37,753 nt of DNA from DAORHV01 sp964434575 (lineage in GTDB: Bacteria; Patescibacteriota; Gracilibacteria; Peribacterales; Peribacteraceae), in NCBI GenBank assembly GCA_964434575.1, contig CAYSWB010000015.1, positions 1-37,753 on the forward strand. The letters run 5' to 3'. Of the stretch, positions 37,702 through 37,753 are shown piece by piece. The stretch's first letter is position 1. Each line of letters begins with the position of its first letter. The notes beneath the pieces were generated by a model. It was not told the DNA's origin, did no database searches, and saw nothing but the letters and a program-made list of their open reading frames with translations. The translations under genes were made by a program, and so were the position numbers.

Positions 37702-37753
37702 TGGCTGGGGAGGAGGGATTCGAACCCCCGAATGACGGGTTCAGAGCCCGTTG
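37702..37753 (-). tRNA. tRNA-Gln(CTG), 5' part beyond window end
   Basis: Minus strand, read 5' to 3': anticodon stem CGGG, loop CTCTGAA (anticodon CTG, reading CAG), stem CCCG, variable CATTC, T-stem GGGGG, loop TTCGAAT, stem CCCTC, acceptor CTCCCCA, discriminator G and encoded CCA (37704-37702). G73 agrees with glutamine identity. D-arm and 5' acceptor strand are outside the window. Confidence 0.9.

Noticed and set aside
1..37753. CRISPR array or prophage
   Set aside because: No regularly spaced direct repeats, no cas genes and no phage structural or integrase genes were seen.

Overview
The window looks like a chromosomal segment of a high-GC member of the Patescibacteria (Candidate Phyla Radiation). 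This rests on compact, mostly single-domain housekeeping genes, very short intergenic spaces, an almost complete lack of Shine-Dalgarno sequences, type IV secretion-type pilin-like membrane proteins, MltG and LCP envelope enzymes, a C12orf65-like GGQ rescue factor, and the absence of biosynthetic operons. TGA is used as an ordinary stop. The lineage is an inference from gene content; no rRNA is present.

Layout. 1-1355: 3' part of tuf and rpsJ (S10 with a long Lys/Ala/Pro-rich N-terminal extension), each followed by a hairpin. 1447-4286: a small membrane protein coupled to a membrane-anchored Clp-like double AAA+ ATPase. 4287-4575: AT-rich spacer with short repeats. 4576-6057 (minus): bL32, NusB and RNase III, then a Bax-inhibitor-1 family membrane protein. 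6891-8461: two adjacent proteins, each apparently built of three T4SS-pilin-like units. 8454-10190: a divergent dihydropteroate synthase-like gene, a 65-residue acidic-tailed membrane protein and guanylate kinase, with a 21-bp inverted repeat. 10295-10695: a probable structured non-coding RNA with its own promoter and terminator. 10937-15665: a secreted/anchored Ser-Ala-rich protein, a PH-like membrane protein, an SLH-domain surface protein and a small membrane protein. 15957-21558 (minus): a four-gene alpha-glucan operon (GT4 synthase, GH57 amylase, GH15 glucoamylase, ROK sugar kinase). 21882-26198 (minus): an envelope polysaccharide group (LCP ligase, polytopic GT-C-like protein, GT2, GRDP-like protein). 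26298-31763: a Tas-like aldo/keto reductase, membrane proteins and a DrrAB-type ABC exporter. 31814-35422: rescue factor, MltG, and a nitroreductase-flavodoxin-DUF6448 group. 35434-36303: a degenerate IS1595-type transposase-like protein. 36435-37753: a small membrane protein, an AT-rich orphan gene and a truncated tRNA-Gln.

How the genes work together. The glucan operon contains each step needed to build a storage glucan and return it to glucose-6-phosphate. The LCP, GT-C-like, GT2, MltG and SLH genes describe a cell wall with attached glycopolymers and an S-layer-type surface.

The strongest unexplained signal is positional. Many operon-heading genes have a TANNNT -10 hexamer exactly 6 nt before the start codon (nusB, BI-1, 9405, gmk, 12931, 26298, 29306, 31814, 36435) or 7-8 nt before it (15321, 22994, 24730, 27889). 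This places the transcription start on the first base of the start codon, so leaderless mRNA appears to be a standard mode of expression here. The spacing also decides starts, for example a GTG at 26298.
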